Part shown: positions 31,781 through 41,416 of the stretch, in pieces
Layout of the letters: each line of letters opens with the position of its first letter
Position numbering within the stretch: position 1 is the stretch's first letter
Source: Burkholderiales bacterium
GTDB lineage: Bacteria; Pseudomonadota; Gammaproteobacteria; Burkholderiales; Burkholderiaceae_C
Direction: 5' to 3'
Length of the DNA stretch: 64,000 nucleotides
Assembly (NCBI GenBank): GCA_003963115.1
Contig: RXJQ01000025.1
Coordinates: 1-64,000, forward strand
Program-made: the position numbers and the translations under genes
The notes under the pieces: generated by a model
Databases searched by the model: none
Seen by the model: the letters and a program-made list of their open reading frames with translations, nothing else
Told to the model about the DNA's origin: nothing

Positions 31781-33853
31781 ATGCTTTATCCCCAAGAATT
31801 TGACGTGATCGTGGTTGGCGGTGGCCATGCCGGCACCGAAGCCGCGCTGGCTGCTGCCCGCATGGGTTGTGCGACCTTGCTCTTGACCCACAACATCGAG
31901 ACATTGGGCCAGATGAGCTGCAACCCGTCCATCGGCGGGATCGGCAAGGGCCACCTCGTCAAGGAGGTCGATGCCCTGGGCGGCGCGATGGCCGCGGCCA
32001 CCGACGAAGGCGGCATCCAGTTCCGCATTCTCAATTCGAGCAAGGGGCCGGCTGTGCGGGCCACCCGCGCGCAGGCCGATCGCATTCTGTACAAGGCGGC
32101 CATCCGCCGCCGTCTGGAGAACCAGTCCAATCTGTGGCTGTTCCAGCAGGCGGTGGACGACCTGATGGTCGAGGGCGACCGGGTGGTGGGCGCGGTCACG
32201 CAAGTCGGCATCCGCTTTCGGGCACGCACGGTGGTGCTGACGGCGGGCACCTTCCTGGACGGCAAGATCCACGTGGGCCTGCAGAACTACAGTGCGGGCC
32301 GGGCAGGGGATCCGCCGGCGGTGTCCTTGTCAGCCCGCTTGAAGGAGTTGAAGCTACCGCAAGGGCGCTTGAAGACCGGCACGCCGCCGCGCATCGACGG
32401 CCGCAGCATCGATTTCAGCAAGCTGACCGAACAGCCAGGTGACGGTGTCGACCTGGTGGGCAGCTGGGGCGAGTCGGCTCCGACGGGCCCCGATGTACCG
32501 GTGTTCAGCTTCCTGGGCACACCGGACCAGCACCCGCGCCAGCTGCCATGCTGGATCACGCACACCAACCAGCAGACGCACGACATCATCCGCTCGGGTT
32601 TTGACCGCAGCCCCATGTTCACTGGCGTGATCGAAGGGGTGGGGCCGCGCTACTGCCCCAGCATCGAAGACAAGATCAACCGCTTTGCCGACAAGGACTC
32701 GCACCAGATCTTCTTGGAGCCCGAAGGTCTGACGACCAACGAGTTCTACCCCAACGGGATCAGCACCTCGCTGCCGTTCGACATCCAGCTGGGCGCGCTG
32801 CGCACCATGCCCGGGCTGGAGAACGCCTACATCCTTCGGCCAGGCTATGCGATCGAGTACGACTACTTCGACCCGCGCGCGCTGAAGTCCACCTTCGAGA
32901 CCAAGGCGATCCAGGGCCTGTTCTTCGCCGGCCAGATCAATGGCACGACGGGTTACGAAGAGGCGGCGGCCCAAGGCCTGTTCGCCGGGCTCAATGCCGG
33001 TTTGCAAGCCAAGGGTCGAGAGCCCTGGACGCCACGCCGCGACCAGGCCTACCTCGGCGTGCTGGTCGACGACCTGATCACCAAGGGCGTGACCGAACCC
33101 TACCGCATGTTCACCAGCCGGGCCGAGTTCCGCCTGCAGCTGCGGGAAGACAATGCCGACCTGCGCCTGACCGAGACCGGGCGCGAACTGGGCCTGGTGG
33201 ATGACGCACGCTGGGACGCCTTCAACCGCAAGCGCGACGCCGTTTCACGTGAAACAGAAAGACTGCGGACCACGTGGGTGCGACCTGCCACCTTGTTGGC
33301 GGAGGACGCCGAGCGCCTGATCGGCAAGGCTTTGGAGCGCGAGTACAACCTGGCCGACCTGTTGCGTCGCCCCGGGGTGGGCTTCGACAAGGTCAGCGAG
33401 GCCGCCCACATCGCGGCACAAAAGCATGCGGCCTTGCGCGCTGAAGCGGGGAAGGTCGACGATGTTTCACGTGAAACGCCGCCATCGGTGAGCCGGGCTA
33501 CGCTGCGCGAAGGCCTGGGCGTGGCGCTGGCCGACGCGGTGATCGAGCAGGTGGAGATCAGCATCAAGTACGCCGGCTACATCGACAAGCAGAACGATGA
33601 GGTCGAGCGTGCGGTGCACTTCGAGAACATGAAGCTGCCCGCCGAATTGGACTACATGCAGGTGGCGGCCTTGAGCATCGAGGTCCGGCAGAAGCTGAGC
33701 AAGCATCGGCCCGAAACCCTGGGGCAGGCTTCGCGGATTTCGGGGATCACGCCGGCGGCCATCTCGCTGCTGCTGATCCACCTGAAGAAAGGCCGCTTCA
33801 AGGGCTTTGCCGCCAACGACCACCGGGAGTCGGCCGGCAACGAGGCGGCGTGA
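31781..33853 (+). CDS. mnmG: tRNA uridine-5-carboxymethylaminomethyl modification enzyme MnmG
   Basis: MnmG (GidA) is the FAD- and NADH-dependent partner of MnmE. The protein is 690 aa, with [21 protein letters not shown] for FAD binding. It also has [23 protein letters not shown] and the GidA signatures [25 protein letters not shown] and YCPSIEDKI. The C-terminal helical domain that docks MnmE is present. Two parS sites fall inside the gene and encode VSRET in two places (near residues 487-492 and 562-566), so the protein sequence carries the segregation signal. It is followed by rsmG and parA, the standard Gram-negative order. Confidence 0.96.
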   Translation: MLYPQEFDVIVVGGGHAGTEAALAAARMGCATLLLTHNIETLGQMSCNPSIGGIGKGHLVKEVDALGGAMAAATDEGGIQFRILNSSKGPAVRATRAQADRILYKAAIRRRLENQSNLWLFQQAVDDLMVEGDRVVGAVTQVGIRFRARTVVLTAGTFLDGKIHVGLQNYSAGRAGDPPAVSLSARLKELKLPQGRLKTGTPPRIDGRSIDFSKLTEQPGDGVDLVGSWGESAPTGPDVPVFSFLGTPDQHPRQLPCWITHTNQQTHDIIRSGFDRSPMFTGVIEGVGPRYCPSIEDKINRFADKDSHQIFLEPEGLTTNEFYPNGISTSLPFDIQLGALRTMPGLENAYILRPGYAIEYDYFDPRALKSTFETKAIQGLFFAGQINGTTGYEEAAAQGLFAGLNAGLQAKGREPWTPRRDQAYLGVLVDDLITKGVTEPYRMFTSRAEFRLQLREDNADLRLTETGRELGLVDDARWDAFNRKRDAVSRETERLRTTWVRPATLLAEDAERLIGKALEREYNLADLLRRPGVGFDKVSEAAHIAAQKHAALRAEAGKVDDVSRETPPSVSRATLREGLGVALADAVIEQVEISIKYAGYIDKQNDEVERAVHFENMKLPAELDYMQVAALSIEVRQKLSKHRPETLGQASRISGITPAAISLLLIHLKKGRFKGFAANDHRESAGNEAA
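33241..33256. other. parS centromere site 1 (inside mnmG)
   Basis: CGTTTCACGTGAAACA contains the perfect 14-bp palindrome GTTTCACGTGAAAC and differs from the consensus TGTTTCACGTGAAACA at one flanking base. ParB and parA are in the same window. Confidence 0.9.
33463..33478. other. parS centromere site 2 (inside mnmG)
   Basis: TGTTTCACGTGAAACG has the same perfect 14-bp core and differs from consensus at the last base. It lies 222 bases from site 1. Confidence 0.9.
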
Positions 33854-33902
33854 TGCGAGATGGACGCCTGATGGACGACGAGACCACTGAGACGGAGCAG
33901 GG

Positions 33903-34715
33903 ATGTCATCTCAAGTGAAACGGGGGGCTAAGACGAGTGGCCCGGCCGCTGTGCCGCGTGGGGCGTCGCGTATTGCACCGAGTGCTGCCTCAGCGGCTTC
34001 AGCCCCCCAGCCAGCGAAGCCCGCGAGCAAGCGGCCGCCACCGGCCTGGTCACAGGCGCAATGGCTGGCGGCACTGCCGCCGGTGCTGGCGTCTTTGCAA
34101 CTGAGCCTGAGCGAAGGCCAGCAGACGCAACTGGCCGACTACATGGTCATGCTGGCTCACTGGAACAGCACCTTCAACCTCACTGCGCTGCGCGATCCTC
34201 AAGACATGCTGAGCCACCACCTGGCCGACTGCCTGACGGTGCTGGCGCCGCTGCAACGTCATCTGCAATCGCTCCCGGTGCCGGCTGTGAAGCTGCTCGA
34301 TGTGGGCAGCGGTGGCGGGCTGCCGGGTGTGGTGCTCGCCATCTGTCACCCGGAGGTGCAGGTGACGTGCGTGGACACGGTCGGCAAGAAGGCCGCGTTT
34401 ATCCGCCAGGTGGCGGCCGAGTTGCGCCTGCCCAATCTGCGCGGGGAGCATGCACGGGTCGAGACCTTGAAGGGTCATTACGACCTGATCACCTCGCGGG
34501 CCTTTGCCTCTTTGGTGGATTTCGTGTCCTTGACGCGCGCGATCCTGGCGCCTGGCGCGGTCTGGATGGCCATGAAAGGCAAGCAACCAGACGAAGAGCG
34601 GGCCCAACTGCCCGCAGATATCGACGTGTTTCACGTGGAACAACTCCAGGTACCTGGCCTGGATGCCGAGCGTTGCCTGATCTGGATGCGGCCGCTGAGC
34701 GCTGAGCCTGTGTGA
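33903..34715 (+). CDS. rsmG: 16S rRNA (guanine527-N7)-methyltransferase RsmG
   Basis: RsmG (GidB) methylates G527 of 16S rRNA. The protein is 270 aa. The SAM-binding motif is LLDVGSGGGLPGVVLAI, with VTCVDTVGKKAAFIRQVA after it, and NLTALRDPQDMLSHHLADCL before it is typical of the family. The first 50 residues form a Pro/Ala/Ser-rich extension not found in most RsmG proteins. GGAG precedes the ATG. A parS-like site lies near the 3' end and encodes VFHVEQ. Confidence 0.94.
   Translation: MSSQVKRGAKTSGPAAVPRGASRIAPSAASAASAPQPAKPASKRPPPAWSQAQWLAALPPVLASLQLSLSEGQQTQLADYMVMLAHWNSTFNLTALRDPQDMLSHHLADCLTVLAPLQRHLQSLPVPAVKLLDVGSGGGLPGVVLAICHPEVQVTCVDTVGKKAAFIRQVAAELRLPNLRGEHARVETLKGHYDLITSRAFASLVDFVSLTRAILAPGAVWMAMKGKQPDEERAQLPADIDVFHVEQLQVPGLDAERCLIWMRPLSAEPV
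34627..34642. other. parS-like site 3 (inside rsmG)
   Basis: TGTTTCACGTGGAACA differs from consensus parS at one position in the right half. It lies 1.1 kb upstream of parA. Confidence 0.8.
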
Positions 34716-34825
34716 CCTTGATGCGGCGCAAGTTTTGGCTGGCGCCCTTCAAATTGCGTGCATTCCCGGTCAACCGCAGCGGGGGCTCAAGGGTTGAACA
34801 CCGATTCAATGCAGGAGAAAAACAG

Positions 34826-35692
34826 ATGACCGTTCATGTCGTGAAGAAGATCGCCCTGGCCACGCTCCTGGTGGTGTGGGGCGCGAGCAGCCCGGCGCAA
34901 ACCGGCTCCGGCGTGTCAGGGCAGGGCACAGCGAGTGCGCAGACCCGGCCGGCGCCGGTGAGCGGCAAGATTGGCAGCGACCCTGCCGCCGTGGCCTTGC
35001 GCCCGGCCAAGGCGGTGGCACCGGCACAGGTCACGTCTACGGCCACCCAGGTGCCGCCGCCCGCGAACCCCAATGAGCCGCTGCTGTTGCCGGCGTCGGA
35101 GTCGCCCGGTGCGGGCACGACGGCCGGTACTGTAACGGGCGCAAGAGCAGGTGCAAGCGTAGGTGCCACGAGCGCCTCCGGCGCCGCCGGTGGCAAGGGC
35201 ACGCCGCGTCGCCAGGTTGCGGAGGTCTCGCCTCGTGCCCAGCCCACGCCGCATGTGGACCACACCGAGGGCGTGAAAAAGTCTCGCCAGACCAAGCCCC
35301 GCAAGCACGCCGACAAGACCACCGGCAAGCCCCATCATCCGCAGGGCAAGGCCTCATCCGTCAATGGCGAAAAAGACGGCAAAAAGGGTGGGAAGAAAGC
35401 GGCCGCGCATGACCCGGCGCACGGCCCGCGTCTGGTGGGCAGCAAGGCAGACAAGTCGGCAGGCCACCAGAAACGGACGGCCAAGACCAGCACGGCCAAG
35501 CACGGTGCGCAAGCCCATGACACCCACGCAGCCCACCATGCCGCCAAATCCAAGGGCCATGAGAAGAAGGCCTCCACGGGCAAGCGCCATCCCGCCAAGG
35601 TGGTGGCCTCCTCATCCAGCAAGGTGACCGCGGCGGGTGCAGCCACGGCCAAGCCCGCCCGCCGCCCGCATCCCCGTCAGAACAAGGCCTGA
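34826..35692 (+). CDS. Secreted Lys/His/Ala-rich protein of unknown function
   Basis: From MTVHVVKKIALA it is 288 aa; an AGGAG site lies 8 bases upstream. The signal peptide-like start (ALATLLVVWGASSPAQ) is followed by an Ala/Gly/Thr/Pro-rich middle with no cysteines. The C-terminal half (about 140 aa) is very rich in Lys, His, Ala and Ser, with strings such as KDGKKGGKKAAAHD and AAHHAAKSKGHEKK. It looks like histone H1 or other low-complexity nucleic-acid-binding tails, but with a signal peptide the protein should be outside the cytoplasm. I do not recognise a family. It sits between rsmG and parA, which are usually adjacent. Confidence 0.65.
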   Translation: MTVHVVKKIALATLLVVWGASSPAQTGSGVSGQGTASAQTRPAPVSGKIGSDPAAVALRPAKAVAPAQVTSTATQVPPPANPNEPLLLPASESPGAGTTAGTVTGARAGASVGATSASGAAGGKGTPRRQVAEVSPRAQPTPHVDHTEGVKKSRQTKPRKHADKTTGKPHHPQGKASSVNGEKDGKKGGKKAAAHDPAHGPRLVGSKADKSAGHQKRTAKTSTAKHGAQAHDTHAAHHAAKSKGHEKKASTGKRHPAKVVASSSSKVTAAGAATAKPARRPHPRQNKA

Positions 35693-35751
35693 TCGCCCCA
35701 CGCGGCATTGGCGCGACATGAAAGGTCGCGTGCAGCAGAGATAATCTCCCC

Positions 35752-36528
35752 ATGCCGCACATCTTCTGTATCGCGAACCAAAAGGGCGGGGTGGGCAAAA
35801 CCACCACCACGGTCAATCTGGCGGCAGGCCTGGCCCAGGTGGGCCAGCGCGTGCTGATCGTGGACCTGGACCCGCAGGGCAATGCCACCATGGGCTCGGG
35901 CGTGGACAAGCGCACCCTGGCGCACACGGTGTACGACGTGCTGCTGGAAGAGGCCTCGATTGCCGAGGCCCGCACGCGCAGCCCCAAGGGTGGCTATGAC
36001 GTGCTCGGCGCCAACCGCGAGCTGGCGGGTGCCGAGATCGAGCTGGTCACGCTGGAGCGGCGCGACCGCCGTCTGAAGTCGGCCGTCGAGGCGGCCTCAA
36101 GCGACTACGATTTCGTGCTGATCGACTGCCCGCCTTCGCTCAGCCTGCTCACCCTCAATGGCCTGACTTGCGCGCATGGCGTGATCGTGCCCATGCAGTG
36201 CGAGTACTTCGCGCTCGAAGGCCTCACCGACCTGGTCAACACCGTCAAGCAGGTGCACGCGAACCTCAACCGGGAGTTGCAGCTCATCGGCCTGCTGCGG
36301 GTGATGTACGACCCGCGCATCACCTTGCAGCAGCAGGTCAGCGAGCAGCTCAAGGCGCACTTTGGCGACAAGGTGTTCGACGCCGTCATCCCACGCAATG
36401 TGCGCCTCGCTGAGGCCCCCAGCTACGGCGTGCCCGGCGTGGTGTTCGACCCGGCCAGCAAGGGCGCGCAGGCCTTTGTGAGCTTCGCGCTGGAGCTGGT
36501 CGAGCGCGTGCAAAAGATGGCGGCCTGA
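35752..36528 (+). CDS. parA: Chromosome-partitioning ATPase ParA
   Basis: ParA (Soj type) is the deviant Walker ATPase that moves ParB-parS complexes. The 258-aa protein has CIANQKGGVGKTTTTVNLA (deviant Walker A), VDLDPQGNATMG and IDCPPSLSLLTLNGL. The end is PASKGAQAFVSFALELVERV, typical of chromosomal ParA. parB is normally the next gene but here lies 3.1 kb downstream, with two minus-strand genes between. Confidence 0.96.
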   Translation: MPHIFCIANQKGGVGKTTTTVNLAAGLAQVGQRVLIVDLDPQGNATMGSGVDKRTLAHTVYDVLLEEASIAEARTRSPKGGYDVLGANRELAGAEIELVTLERRDRRLKSAVEAASSDYDFVLIDCPPSLSLLTLNGLTCAHGVIVPMQCEYFALEGLTDLVNTVKQVHANLNRELQLIGLLRVMYDPRITLQQQVSEQLKAHFGDKVFDAVIPRNVRLAEAPSYGVPGVVFDPASKGAQAFVSFALELVERVQKMAA

Positions 36529-36538
36529 CGGCGAGGCT

Positions 36539-38218
36539 TCAGCCGGAAAGCTGCTCTTCCAGGCAACGCAGCAAGGCCATCACGTCCAGCGGCTTGGTCA
36601 GGTAGGCGCGGAAGCCCTGGTTGCGTGCAGCATGGATGCGATCAGGCATGGCGTCGGCCGACAGCGCCACACGCGGGATGCCCTGCGTGGCGGGCTCGCT
36701 GTCGAGGGCCTGGGCCAGATCCAGCCCGCTCATGTCGCCCAGGTGCATGTCGATGAGCATGAGGTCGGGCCGGTTGCGGCGGGCCACTTCGAGCGCGCGT
36801 TTGCCGTTCATGGCCACCAGCAGCCGCCAGTGCGGGCGCAGCTTGATGACCTGGTGCACCAGGGCCACGTTGACCTCGTTGTCCTCGGCGTAGAGGATGG
36901 TGGCCGGCCGGGCGAAGAGGTCGCCGTCGCTGAGAGGGACCTGGTCCGAGGGTTCGGGGTCGTGGTCCGCAGCAGGCAGGTGGATGCGAAAGCAGCTGCC
37001 CTGGCCGGCCTGGCTGTCGACCTCGATGTTGCCGCCCATGAGCGTGACCAGCTTGCGCACGATGACCAGGCCGATGCCCGTGCCCTCGATGCCGCTTTGT
37101 TCCACGCCCAGTCGGTTGAAAGGCTGGAAGAGCTGGCGCAGTTGATCGGGGCTCATGCCGATGCCGGTGTCCTGTACTTCGATCACCACCTGCTCGCCGC
37201 TGCGCCTTGCGCGCAGGAACACCTGGCCGCCGGCGCGGTTGTACTTGATGGCGTTGCTCAGCAGGTTGACCAGGATCTGGCGCAGGCGCACGCGGTCGGC
37301 CAGCGCGTAGACGTGGCTGCCCACGCCATGCGCGTCGATGCGGATCTGGCTCAAGCGGGCCTGCGACGCGACCATGTTGATGGCATCGTCGGCCAGCAGG
37401 TCGAGGTCCTGAGCGTTGATGTTCAGGGGCAGGTCGCCGGCCTCGATGCGCGAGAGGTCCAGCACATCGCCCAACATGGACAGCAGGTGCTGGCCGGCTT
37501 TCTCGATGATGTTGACGCGGCGGCGGTGCTCGTCGCTGAAGACGCTGCTGCGGTCCATCTGAAGCAGCTGCGCGAAGCCGATGATGGCGTTGAGCGGCGT
37601 GCGCAGTTCGTGGCTCATGCGCGAGAGGAACTCGCTCTTGGCCTGGTTGGCCTGTTCGGCGGTCTGGGCCGCGATCAGGGCCTCGGCGTACAGCTTCTGC
37701 TCGGTGATGTCGGCCGTGTAGCCGTACCAGGCCGTGTCGCCATTGGCTTCCTTGAGCGCGATGGATTGCCCCGAGAGCCAGCGCAAGCCCTTCTTGGGCA
37801 GCACGACGCGGTACTCGTACTTGAGCAGCCGGCCTTCCGATTCGGCGACCATGCTGCTCAGGCGCTTGACCATGTCGACGTCATCGGGGTGGATGCGGTC
37901 GTAGTGTGCCGACCAGTTCAGCCCCGTGGCCTGGGCGTCCAGCTCGTAGAGCTCGGCCGCGCGCTCGCTGATGTAGTGCAGCTGTGCCTCGCCGCCAGGT
38001 GGCACCACGACCTTGAACAGCACGCCGGGCACATGTTTGCTCAGACCTGTCAGCAAACCTTCACGGGCATGCAGGCGCCTTTCCAGCCGGGCGATGAGCT
38101 CGTCGTCGCAGGCCTTGCGGGCTTGCAGGTCCGCCAGCTCGGCCTGGACACGCGCCAGTTCGGCACGCAGTTGCGCAACGCTGTCGGCGGTGGCCGGGGT
38201 CTCGGCGGGGTCGTCCAT
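36539..38218 (-). CDS. Hybrid histidine kinase (coiled coil-PAS-HisKA-HATPase-REC)
   Basis: From [11 protein letters not shown] the protein is 559 aa with no membrane helix, so probably cytoplasmic. A coiled coil ([19 protein letters not shown]) is followed by a PAS domain ([17 protein letters not shown] to [10 protein letters not shown]). The HisKA site is [21 protein letters not shown]. The ATPase has DTGIGM and [18 protein letters not shown], and one C-terminal receiver has [14 protein letters not shown]. Its closest relative in the window is the kinase at 42-43.6 kb, and the receivers of the two are clearly paralogous ([16 protein letters not shown]). It lies between parA and parB on the opposite strand. 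Confidence 0.9.
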   Translation of the reverse strand: MDDPAETPATADSVAQLRAELARVQAELADLQARKACDDELIARLERRLHAREGLLTGLSKHVPGVLFKVVVPPGGEAQLHYISERAAELYELDAQATGLNWSAHYDRIHPDDVDMVKRLSSMVAESEGRLLKYEYRVVLPKKGLRWLSGQSIALKEANGDTAWYGYTADITEQKLYAEALIAAQTAEQANQAKSEFLSRMSHELRTPLNAIIGFAQLLQMDRSSVFSDEHRRRVNIIEKAGQHLLSMLGDVLDLSRIEAGDLPLNINAQDLDLLADDAINMVASQARLSQIRIDAHGVGSHVYALADRVRLRQILVNLLSNAIKYNRAGGQVFLRARRSGEQVVIEVQDTGIGMSPDQLRQLFQPFNRLGVEQSGIEGTGIGLVIVRKLVTLMGGNIEVDSQAGQGSCFRIHLPAADHDPEPSDQVPLSDGDLFARPATILYAEDNEVNVALVHQVIKLRPHWRLLVAMNGKRALEVARRNRPDLMLIDMHLGDMSGLDLAQALDSEPATQGIPRVALSADAMPDRIHAARNQGFRAYLTKPLDVMALLRCLEEQLSG

Positions 38219-38351
38219 ACTTCTTCGGATATCGGGTGCCAATCTTGGGCGCTGAACCCGGAGGTCGCCCTGCTCGTAATTTGCCACAGCCGGACGGCTC
38301 ATGCGCGGTTCATGCACGGGCCGTCTTCACGCCATCATGGCCCAGGCTGTT

Positions 38352-39590
38352 TCAGGATCGCAAGGACGCGATGGCCTCGACCAGTTCCTGTGTCTGGGCC
38401 TCGTGCGAGAAGCCGGCATAGCTCTGGGCCAGGGCTTGCGCACCTTGGCGAAAGCGTGGCTCATTGACCAATTGCGCCAGCAGCGTCTGAAATGGCACGG
38501 GCCGGGCGTGTGCGGCCGCGTTGAGGCCCGCGCCGGCTTCTTCAACGCGCTGCGCCATCAGGAACTGCTCGGCATGCGTGGGCAGCAGCAAGACGGGCAG
38601 GCCCGCCAGCAGCGCCTGGGTCAGCGAGGCTTCGCCGCCGTGGGAGACCATCAGCTCGGCCTGGGGCAAGGTCTGCCCCAGATGAACGGGCCCGGCGGCA
38701 TAGCGGATGCGGGGGGAGCTCACGGGTGCCGGCTTGCCTGCCGCGACCTCAGGCAGGTAGCACAGGGTCGCGCAGCCGGCTTGATCGAGGGCGCGCAGGA
38801 CCAGGGCGTGGTCCGGGTGGCTGGCGCGCAGGTAGGCGAACACCTTGGGGCCGGGCAGATCGGGCCAGTGCGAGGCCTCGTCGCCGGCATGGCCTGGCTT
38901 GTCGCCACTTTCAGGCAGGAAGGTGGGGCCCAGGTAGCGCTGGCCATCGGGTAGGGGGCCGCGGCGGTAGTGGTCCAGCTCGGGCCAGGTGCACAGCAGG
39001 GGCAGGTCGCCGCGGAAGATGTCCACCAGCTTGGCGCACGGGGCGGCGCCCAGGTCTTGCAATACCGTGTTGACGGCCCGAAGCACGACCTTGTCGCCCT
39101 CGACGATGCGGGCCGGCGGCACGGGCTCCCAGGTGCGGAAAGGGGGCAGGGGGCTCACATCGGGCGGCACGTAAAAGCCCGCGCCCACGCTGGCCGCGGG
39201 CAGGTTCAAGCTGCGCGCCGCGATGGTGGCCGTGGGCGCGTAGTCCGCCACGACGACATCAGCCTGGGTCAGAGCCATCAGCGCGCGCCAACCGGCCACG
39301 AGCCCATGCAGATGATCGGCCTTGAGGTAGCCATTGCCCATGAGGATCTCGGTGAGGCTGACCAGCGGCTCGGGCAGGCCCACGGTCTGGTGCAGCCACA
39401 CGGGCGCCTGGAGCACGCGCATGCCGGGCAGATCAGCGAGATCGCTCAAGAGGGCGCGGGTGTGCACGATGTCGCGCAGCGCCAGGTCCACCTGGTGGCC
39501 GCGCTGCATCAGCAGCCGGGCAAGCGGCTTGAGCCGGCCGGCATGGCCCAGGCCGCCGCCAAATTCCCAGCACAACAGAAAGCGCGCCAT
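38352..39590 (-). CDS. Glycosyltransferase (UGT/MGT-like, GT-B fold)
   Basis: From MARFLLCWEFGGGLGHAGRL the protein is 412 aa, with GGGAG 8 bases upstream. GGGLGHAGRLKPLARLLMQRGHQVDLAL is the classic N-terminal GT-B start seen in UDP-glycosyltransferases and MurG-like enzymes. MVSHGGEASLTQALLAGLPVLLLPTHAEQFLMAQRVEEAGAG is the C-terminal donor-binding motif of the UGT/MGT family. Donor and acceptor are unknown; macrolide, lipid and flavonoid acceptors are known for the family. It lies with the kinase between parA and parB on the opposite strand. Confidence 0.85.
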   Translation of the reverse strand: MARFLLCWEFGGGLGHAGRLKPLARLLMQRGHQVDLALRDIVHTRALLSDLADLPGMRVLQAPVWLHQTVGLPEPLVSLTEILMGNGYLKADHLHGLVAGWRALMALTQADVVVADYAPTATIAARSLNLPAASVGAGFYVPPDVSPLPPFRTWEPVPPARIVEGDKVVLRAVNTVLQDLGAAPCAKLVDIFRGDLPLLCTWPELDHYRRGPLPDGQRYLGPTFLPESGDKPGHAGDEASHWPDLPGPKVFAYLRASHPDHALVLRALDQAGCATLCYLPEVAAGKPAPVSSPRIRYAAGPVHLGQTLPQAELMVSHGGEASLTQALLAGLPVLLLPTHAEQFLMAQRVEEAGAGLNAAAHARPVPFQTLLAQLVNEPRFRQGAQALAQSYAGFSHEAQTQELVEAIASLRS

Positions 39591-39659
39591 CCCGAGGTCT
39601 CCCATGCAAGTGTTCGAGGGATTGTAGAAACACCGCGCAAACAACGGACAATCACGCCC

Positions 39660-40559
39660 ATGGTCACGAAAAAATCCAAAGGTCTGGGCATGGGCCTGGA
39701 AGCCCTGCTGGGCCCCAAAGTCAGCGATCAACCCAAGGCAACGCCCGACGGCGCGCCTGCGATCTTGCGCCTGGATCTGATGCAGGCCGGCAAGTACCAG
39801 CCGCGCACGCGCATGGACGAGGGCTCGCTGTACGAATTGGCCGAGAGCATCAAGGCGCAGGGCATCATGCAGCCCATCCTGGTGCGACCCATCGGCGGTG
39901 GCCGCTACGAGATCATCGCCGGTGAACGCCGCTCGCGTGCAGCCAAGCTGGCTGGCTTGAGCGAGGTGCCCGTGCTGGTCAAGGATGTGCCGGACGAAGC
40001 CGCCGCCGCCATGGCCCTGATCGAGAACATCCAGCGCGAGGACCTCAACCCCTTGGAAGAAGCCCAGGGCCTGCAGCGCCTGACCGTCGAATTCGGCTTG
40101 ACCCATGAACAGGCCGCGCAGGCCGTGGGGCGCTCGCGCAGCGCCGCCTCCAACCTGCTGCGCTTGCTCAACCTGGCCGAGCCGGTGCAGGGCATGCTGA
40201 TGGCCGGTGACCTGGACATGGGCCATGCGCGCGCGCTGTTGCCGCTGGACAAGGCCCAGCAGATCACCACCGGCAACGAGATCGTGGCCAGGAAGCTCAA
40301 TGTGCGCGAGGCCGAGAAGCTCGTGGCCAAGGTGCAGGGCGCGGGCCGCCAGACACCGCTGCTGCGCGTGAAGTCCGAGAAGTCGCGCGATGTGGTGCGG
40401 CTTGAAGAAGAACTCTCGGACATCCTCACCGCGCAGGTCGAGATCAACGTCAAGCGCAAGACCAAGCGCGGCGAGCAAGGCGAGATCACCATCCAGTTCG
40501 GCAGCCTCGACGAGCTCAATGGCCTGATCGACAAGCTGCGCGGCGGCGCGGCCGAGTAA
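39660..40559 (+). CDS. parB: Chromosome-partitioning protein ParB
   Basis: ParB binds parS, loads CTP and slides to form the partition complex. The 299-aa protein starts MVTKKSKGLGMGLEALLG. The CTP-binding core has GIMQPILVRPI and EIIAGERRSRAAKLAG, and ALIENIQREDLNPLEEAQG follows. The helix-turn-helix is GLTHEQAAQAVGRSRSAASNLLRLL. The C-terminal dimer domain is ITIQFGSLDELNGLIDKL. The three parS sites at 33.2-34.6 kb are its likely targets. The ORF track joins it to an unrelated upstream frame. Confidence 0.96.
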   Translation: MVTKKSKGLGMGLEALLGPKVSDQPKATPDGAPAILRLDLMQAGKYQPRTRMDEGSLYELAESIKAQGIMQPILVRPIGGGRYEIIAGERRSRAAKLAGLSEVPVLVKDVPDEAAAAMALIENIQREDLNPLEEAQGLQRLTVEFGLTHEQAAQAVGRSRSAASNLLRLLNLAEPVQGMLMAGDLDMGHARALLPLDKAQQITTGNEIVARKLNVREAEKLVAKVQGAGRQTPLLRVKSEKSRDVVRLEEELSDILTAQVEINVKRKTKRGEQGEITIQFGSLDELNGLIDKLRGGAAE

Positions 40560-40590
40560 GCCGCGGCGCAAGCAAAGGGCCCACCAACGC

Positions 40591-41394
40591 ATGCGCACCT
40601 GGCCTCTGCCGGCCCTGCTGACCTGGGCGGCGGCCTGGGCCCTGGCCCTGGCCCTGCGGGCAGCGCAAGCCCCGCTGTGGGCGTCGCTGGCCCTGCCCAC
40701 GGCATTGGGTGCGTGCGCCACCTGGTTGCCCTTTGTGGCCAACACCACCTGGCGGCGCGTGTTCGTGGCGGCCGGCTTCCCCCTGAGCGTGATCGCCCTG
40801 GGGCAGGGTGCGGCGCTGCCGGGCTGGCTCTGGTTGGCGCCTCTGGCCTTGCTGCTGCTGGCCTACCCCGTGCACGCCTGGCGCGACGCGCCAGTGTTCC
40901 CCACGCCGCGAGGTGCCCTGCGGGACCTGCCGAGCCTCGCGCCCTTGAATGTGTCCTCGTCGACCGATCCCGAGGCCGGTCAGCCCCCCCGCATCCTGGA
41001 CGCCGGCTGCGGAATGGGCGACGCCCTGGCCGAGCTGCATGCGGCTTATCCGCAGGCCCAGGTCCACGGCATCGAATGGAGCTGGATGTGGCGCTTCGTG
41101 GCGGCCCTGCGCTGCCCCTGGGCCCAGGTCACCCGGGGCGACATGTGGGCGCAAAGCTGGGCCGATTTCGAATTGGTCTACCTCTTTCAGCGCCCCGAGA
41201 CCATGCCCCGCGCCTGGGACAAGGCCCTGCGCGAGATGCGCCCAGGCACCTGGCTGGTCAGCCTGGAATTTGCCGCATCTGACAAGCAAGGCGCCCCGGT
41301 CAAACCGCAGGCCTGCCTTCAGATTGGGGGGGGACGCCCTATTTGGGTGTATCGAATCGTTTCCCACGACGCGGGACGCCCGACTACACTGTGA
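40591..41394 (+). CDS. Membrane-anchored class I SAM-dependent methyltransferase
   Basis: This 267-aa protein has three to four N-terminal hydrophobic segments (LLTWAAAWALALAL, LALPTALGACATWL, VFVAAGFPLSVIALG, LWLAPLALLLLAY) in the first 95 residues. A soluble methyltransferase domain follows, with motif I ILDAGCGMGDALAEL near residue 136 and the acidic motif II HGIEWSWMW. Fusion of a multi-helix anchor to a small methyltransferase is unusual. The substrate is unknown. It starts 31 bases after parB on the same strand and could share its transcript. Confidence 0.75.
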   Translation: MRTWPLPALLTWAAAWALALALRAAQAPLWASLALPTALGACATWLPFVANTTWRRVFVAAGFPLSVIALGQGAALPGWLWLAPLALLLLAYPVHAWRDAPVFPTPRGALRDLPSLAPLNVSSSTDPEAGQPPRILDAGCGMGDALAELHAAYPQAQVHGIEWSWMWRFVAALRCPWAQVTRGDMWAQSWADFELVYLFQRPETMPRAWDKALREMRPGTWLVSLEFAASDKQGAPVKPQACLQIGGGRPIWVYRIVSHDAGRPTTL

Positions 41395-41416
41395 GGCATC
41401 CCCGTGAAAGCCCTTG

